From: an uncultured Clostridium sp.
GTDB lineage: Bacteria > Bacillota > Clostridia > Lachnospirales > Anaerotignaceae
Reading direction: 5' to 3'
Assembly: GCA_947246775.1 (NCBI GenBank)
Contig: CAMXTM010000091.1
Span: 1 to 7,483, forward strand
Length of the DNA stretch: 7,483 bases
Positions 5,787 through 7,483 of the stretch are shown here, piece after piece. The position numbers were made by a program, and so were the translations under genes. Below the pieces are notes generated by a model. That model was not told where the DNA came from. It ran no database searches and was given only the letters and a program-made list of their open reading frames with translations. Every line of letters begins with the position of its first letter. Positions within the stretch are counted from its first letter, which is position 1.

Positions 5787-6221
5787 TTAAGATTCTGCTT
5801 TTGCTGAGGAATCCGTGTTATTTGTAGAACTAGTTACTGTGGAAGAACCTGTTTTTGTGGAAGAATCCGTTTTCTTTGAAGACTCTGTTTTCTTTGGTGA
5901 TTCTTTTTTTGGTGATTCCGTTTTTGTTGGTGTGCTTCCTTGCGATGTATAAACCTTTTTTGTTCCTGTTGTGATTGCAGAATTTGTTTTTGTTGGTGTG
6001 CTTGGTTTTGTTTGCGTTTTTGGTTTTGTCTGATTGCTCGTTTGTGTTATCATATTTTTAAAACTATTATTACTTGTTGTATTTTTTTCAGATTTTTTAT
6101 TTTTTTTTGGTATATTTGCATATAAAAATTTTACCTCTTTTGATTTTGATGCATTTGCTTTTACTGTTTTTGCTGTATTGGTTTTTGGTTTACTTGCACT
6201 TGTAAATTTTACTGCTTCCAT
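5787..6221 (-). CDS. Ser/Thr/Lys-rich N-terminal part of interrupted gene
   Basis: The 144-residue product starts MEAVKFTSASKPKTN and is almost entirely low complexity: Lys, Ser, Thr, Pro and Asn, with repeats such as STPTKT, ESPKK and TESSKK. No signal peptide, membrane segment or folded domain is visible. It stops at a TAA (5787-5789), after which the same frame runs open for 352 more codons and continues the same Ser/Thr/Lys style. It is therefore best read as the N-terminal linker of a gene cut by a premature stop, not as a complete protein. The start is well supported: GGGGG (6229-6233) lies 7 bases before the ATG at 6219-6221, inside a 12-base leader identical to that of the next gene upstream. 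It begins 23 bases after that gene's stop, so the two are probably cotranscribed. Confidence 0.7.
   Translation of the reverse strand: MEAVKFTSASKPKTNTAKTVKANASKSKEVKFLYANIPKKNKKSEKNTTSNNSFKNMITQTSNQTKPKTQTKPSTPTKTNSAITTGTKKVYTSQGSTPTKTESPKKESPKKTESSKKTDSSTKTGSSTVTSSTNNTDSSAKAES
5921..6003. repeat. 17-base direct repeat in low-complexity coding region
   Basis: The plus-strand word TTTTTGTTGGTGTGCTT occurs at 5921-5937 and again at 5987-6003, encoding the repeated STPTK(T) motif on the minus strand. Nearby ESPKK-ESPKK units repeat as well. Such repeats can change length by slippage or recombination. Confidence 0.7.
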
Positions 6222-6227
6222 TCCTTT

Positions 6228-6239
6228 GCCCCCATTCTA
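6228..6239 (-). promoter_or_regulatory. shared 12-base leader with ribosome binding site (copy 2)
   Basis: The minus-strand sequence TAGAATGGGGGC lies 7 bases (counted from the G-run) before the ATG of the interrupted gene. It is identical in sequence and spacing to the copy at 6953-6964. The G-run serves as the ribosome binding site. The conserved TAGAAT in front of it is not needed for that role. Confidence 0.6.
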
Positions 6240-6244
6240 TACGA

Positions 6245-6946
6245 CTATACTTGTAAATTCACTCTTGCGCCTATTGTACTATTATTTTGTTGTCTCATTA
6301 TCTCCATAAAGTTTTTCATTTCTTTATCATTGCAATAAACAACACCATCTTTCGATGCAGCCATTTTTTCACTTATCATTTTTTCTATTTTATTGTCTAG
6401 TTTTTGATTTCCCTTTTCTGTTTTTTTCTTTTCTAATGTTTTTTGTAATTCTGCTTTTCTTTTTGCAGCATTTTGTTTCGATTTTTCCATCAATTTTTCT
6501 GTATTTTTCTTTGTATTTTCTCGAATTTTAGCACTTAATTTATCATCTTTTTTAGTAAAAGAAATAGAACGATATTTACCATTTTCGTCTATATAACTAT
6601 GACGATATACAACTGTCCCACCAGTTGCTTTTTTAATGCCATCTACCAGTCTCGTCATGCTTTCAACGCCTTTTATCAGCTCTTTTGTTTCTTTTTCCTG
6701 CTCTGGGTTATTTTGCATTTTTTCCAGAATTTTTGGATGGATTGTCAATGTTTTTCCGCTTTTTGCAGTAGAAAAGCTAGTTCCAACACGAAATTGTACA
6801 CTTGGAGCAAGTTTTTCTAATGTGCTCAAATAATCCTCTGTACTATTTGATTTACTTGTTGTTTGATTGGTTTCTTCTTTTTTTGTTACTTCCTTTTTTG
6901 ATAAAGTATAACTATTGTTATAATTATTTACTGTTGTAATTCCCAT
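6245..6946 (-). CDS. lysine-rich IHPK-motif protein, possibly DUF6033-like
   Basis: The 233-residue product begins MGITTVNNYNNSYT, followed by a polar Lys/Thr/Ser linker to about residue 38. A folded segment starts at YLSTLEKLAPSVQFRV (39-54), followed by TLTIHPKILEKMQNNPE (66-82), a helix, and TGGTVVYRHSYIDENGKYRS (108-127). Residues 130-195 are strongly charged, Lys/Glu-rich and probably coiled coil, followed by a short C-terminal region (GVVYCNDKEMKNFMEIMRQ). There is no signal peptide or membrane segment. The ordering of a hydrophobic-I-(H/S)-P motif, KM-x-x-x-PE and an ENG turn reminds me of DUF6033 proteins of gut Clostridia, but I cannot confirm this here. The interrupted gene downstream shares these motifs. 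The ATG at 6944-6946 has GGGGG 7 bases upstream. The biological role is unknown. Confidence 0.85.
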   Translation of the reverse strand: MGITTVNNYNNSYTLSKKEVTKKEETNQTTSKSNSTEDYLSTLEKLAPSVQFRVGTSFSTAKSGKTLTIHPKILEKMQNNPEQEKETKELIKGVESMTRLVDGIKKATGGTVVYRHSYIDENGKYRSISFTKKDDKLSAKIRENTKKNTEKLMEKSKQNAAKRKAELQKTLEKKKTEKGNQKLDNKIEKMISEKMAASKDGVVYCNDKEMKNFMEIMRQQNNSTIGARVNLQV

Positions 6947-6952
6947 ACTATA

Positions 6953-6964
6953 GCCCCCATTCTA
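6953..6964 (-). promoter_or_regulatory. shared 12-base leader with ribosome binding site (copy 1)
   Basis: The minus-strand sequence TAGAATGGGGGC lies 7 bases before the ATG of the 233-residue protein and is identical to the copy before the next gene (6228-6239). The bases between this copy and the stop at 6993 are very A/T-rich and include several -10-like words (TATACT, TATATA), but none has a -35 box at the right distance. Confidence 0.6.
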
Positions 6965-6992
6965 ATCTTATATAGTATAATAACTCAAACTT

Positions 6993-7483
6993 TTATAAAC
7001 TTTTAAGGAAGTCCGCTAAATCATCAGCATTGATTATGAATTTATAGGAATCTTTTAGAAAATACCTATAGTTTGCATGCTCTGGCTGACCTTTCACGCC
7101 GATAAGTATACATAACCTTACACAATCATTATTTCCTTTTTTTGTATTTACACTTATTTCGTAAATTGTTCTTCCTCGACTCATAATAGATCCAGCAAAC
7201 ACTTCTGGCATATATATCCCTTTTATATCCTCTAAAAGTGCATATAACTCTGCTTTCTCCTGTTCCGTTAATTCCATCAATATCTCATTGTTTGGTTCTC
7301 TTTTCAGTACACTGATAACAATCTCATCATAATCTGGCAATTCTACTTTTTTAGGAACAAAACAAATGATAGAGAAAAAGAAAAAAATCATAACAATTAT
7401 TTTTTTCAAATTTTTCTTCAATTCCTTTTTATACCTCGCTTTTTCTCCTAACGCATTTGTTGGATTAAATTCTTTATCACTTT
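6993..7483 (-). CDS. unassigned single-pass membrane protein, 5' end outside window
   Basis: The frame ends at a TAA at 6993-6995 and stays open to the right edge, giving 162 visible residues. Twenty residues (SDKEFNPTNALGEKARYKKE) precede a lysine-rich stretch and one hydrophobic segment (KKIIVMIFFFFSIICFVPKK), followed by about 115 residues that would lie outside the membrane. The only in-frame start candidates near the segment are TTG codons (first at 7419-7421) without a well-spaced ribosome binding site, so I think the true start is beyond the window. If the TTG is used, the product is 142 residues with a signal-anchor-like N-terminus. SIIC is a poor lipobox, so a lipoprotein is unlikely. 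The exported part (LTEQEKAELYALLEDI, FLKDSYKFIINADDLADFL) matches no family I recognise. It lies 46 bases upstream of the 233-residue gene on the same strand. Confidence 0.75.
   Translation of the reverse strand, partial: SDKEFNPTNALGEKARYKKELKKNLKKIIVMIFFFFSIICFVPKKVELPDYDEIVISVLKREPNNEILMELTEQEKAELYALLEDIKGIYMPEVFAGSIMSRGRTIYEISVNTKKGNNDCVRLCILIGVKGQPEHANYRYFLKDSYKFIINADDLADFLKSL

Noticed and set aside
5787..5789. Selenocysteine, pyrrolysine or reassigned stop as explanation for the split gene
   Set aside because: The codon is TAA, which is not used for Sec or Pyl, and TAA ends several normal genes in the window.
6965..6992. Promoter for the 233-residue protein
   Set aside because: TATACT and TATATA occur, but no -35-like hexamer lies at 16-18 bases, so the call would rest on A/T richness alone.
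6993..7421. Lipoprotein signal peptide
   Set aside because: SIIC has no Leu at -3 and no small residue at -1, so it is a poor lipobox, and the reading frame continues upstream.
4161..7483. Toxin-antitoxin, phage defence or mobile element cargo
   Set aside because: No nuclease, transposase, integrase, inverted terminal repeats or target-site duplications are visible. Calling this block a defence system would be invention.

Overview
The window is AT-rich throughout, with A/T-ending codons, strong GGAGG-type ribosome binding sites and TTGACA/TATAAT-like promoters. Together with the gene order ylxM-ffh-rpsP-khpA-rimM-trmD this points to a low-GC Gram-positive bacterium of the class Clostridia, probably a gut-type Lachnospirales-like anaerobe. 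That placement comes from gene order and protein style only, not from a database search.

Bases 1-3969, all on the minus strand, hold a translation and protein-targeting cluster. Read in transcription order it encodes YlxM (SRP-associated helix-turn-helix protein), Ffh (SRP GTPase), ribosomal protein S16, the KH-domain RNA chaperone KhpA, RimM (30S maturation), TrmD (tRNA m1G37 methyltransferase) and a DUF402 protein that runs off the left edge. Most gaps are short, and rimM and trmD overlap in a TAATG. The exception is a 183-base gap between khpA and rimM. It contains a good extended -10 promoter and a leader that can fold either into a terminator-like hairpin or into a mutually exclusive pairing that breaks it. 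This is the best candidate in the window for an undescribed regulatory element. DUF402 sits where many Firmicutes carry rplS.

Bases 3970-4160 are a divergent promoter region. One promoter faces left into ylxM and one faces right into a single plus-strand gene (4161-4661). That gene encodes a 166-residue, cysteine-rich cytosolic protein I cannot assign. It ends at a hairpin (4689-4713) placed to terminate transcription from both sides.

Bases 4728-7483, again on the minus strand, look like an accessory block. A membrane-anchored protein enters from the right edge. It is followed by a 233-residue lysine-rich protein, then by a long Ser/Thr/Lys-rich gene whose frame is cut by one in-frame TAA. 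The 233-residue protein and the C-terminal half of the interrupted gene share a domain (a hydrophobic-IHPK-hydrophobic-M-PE motif, then an ENG segment) and an identical 12-base leader before their start codons. They are therefore probably tandem paralogues of one Clostridia-specific family, possibly DUF6033-like, and one copy has decayed or needs readthrough. No RNA genes, CRISPR arrays or insertion sequences were seen.
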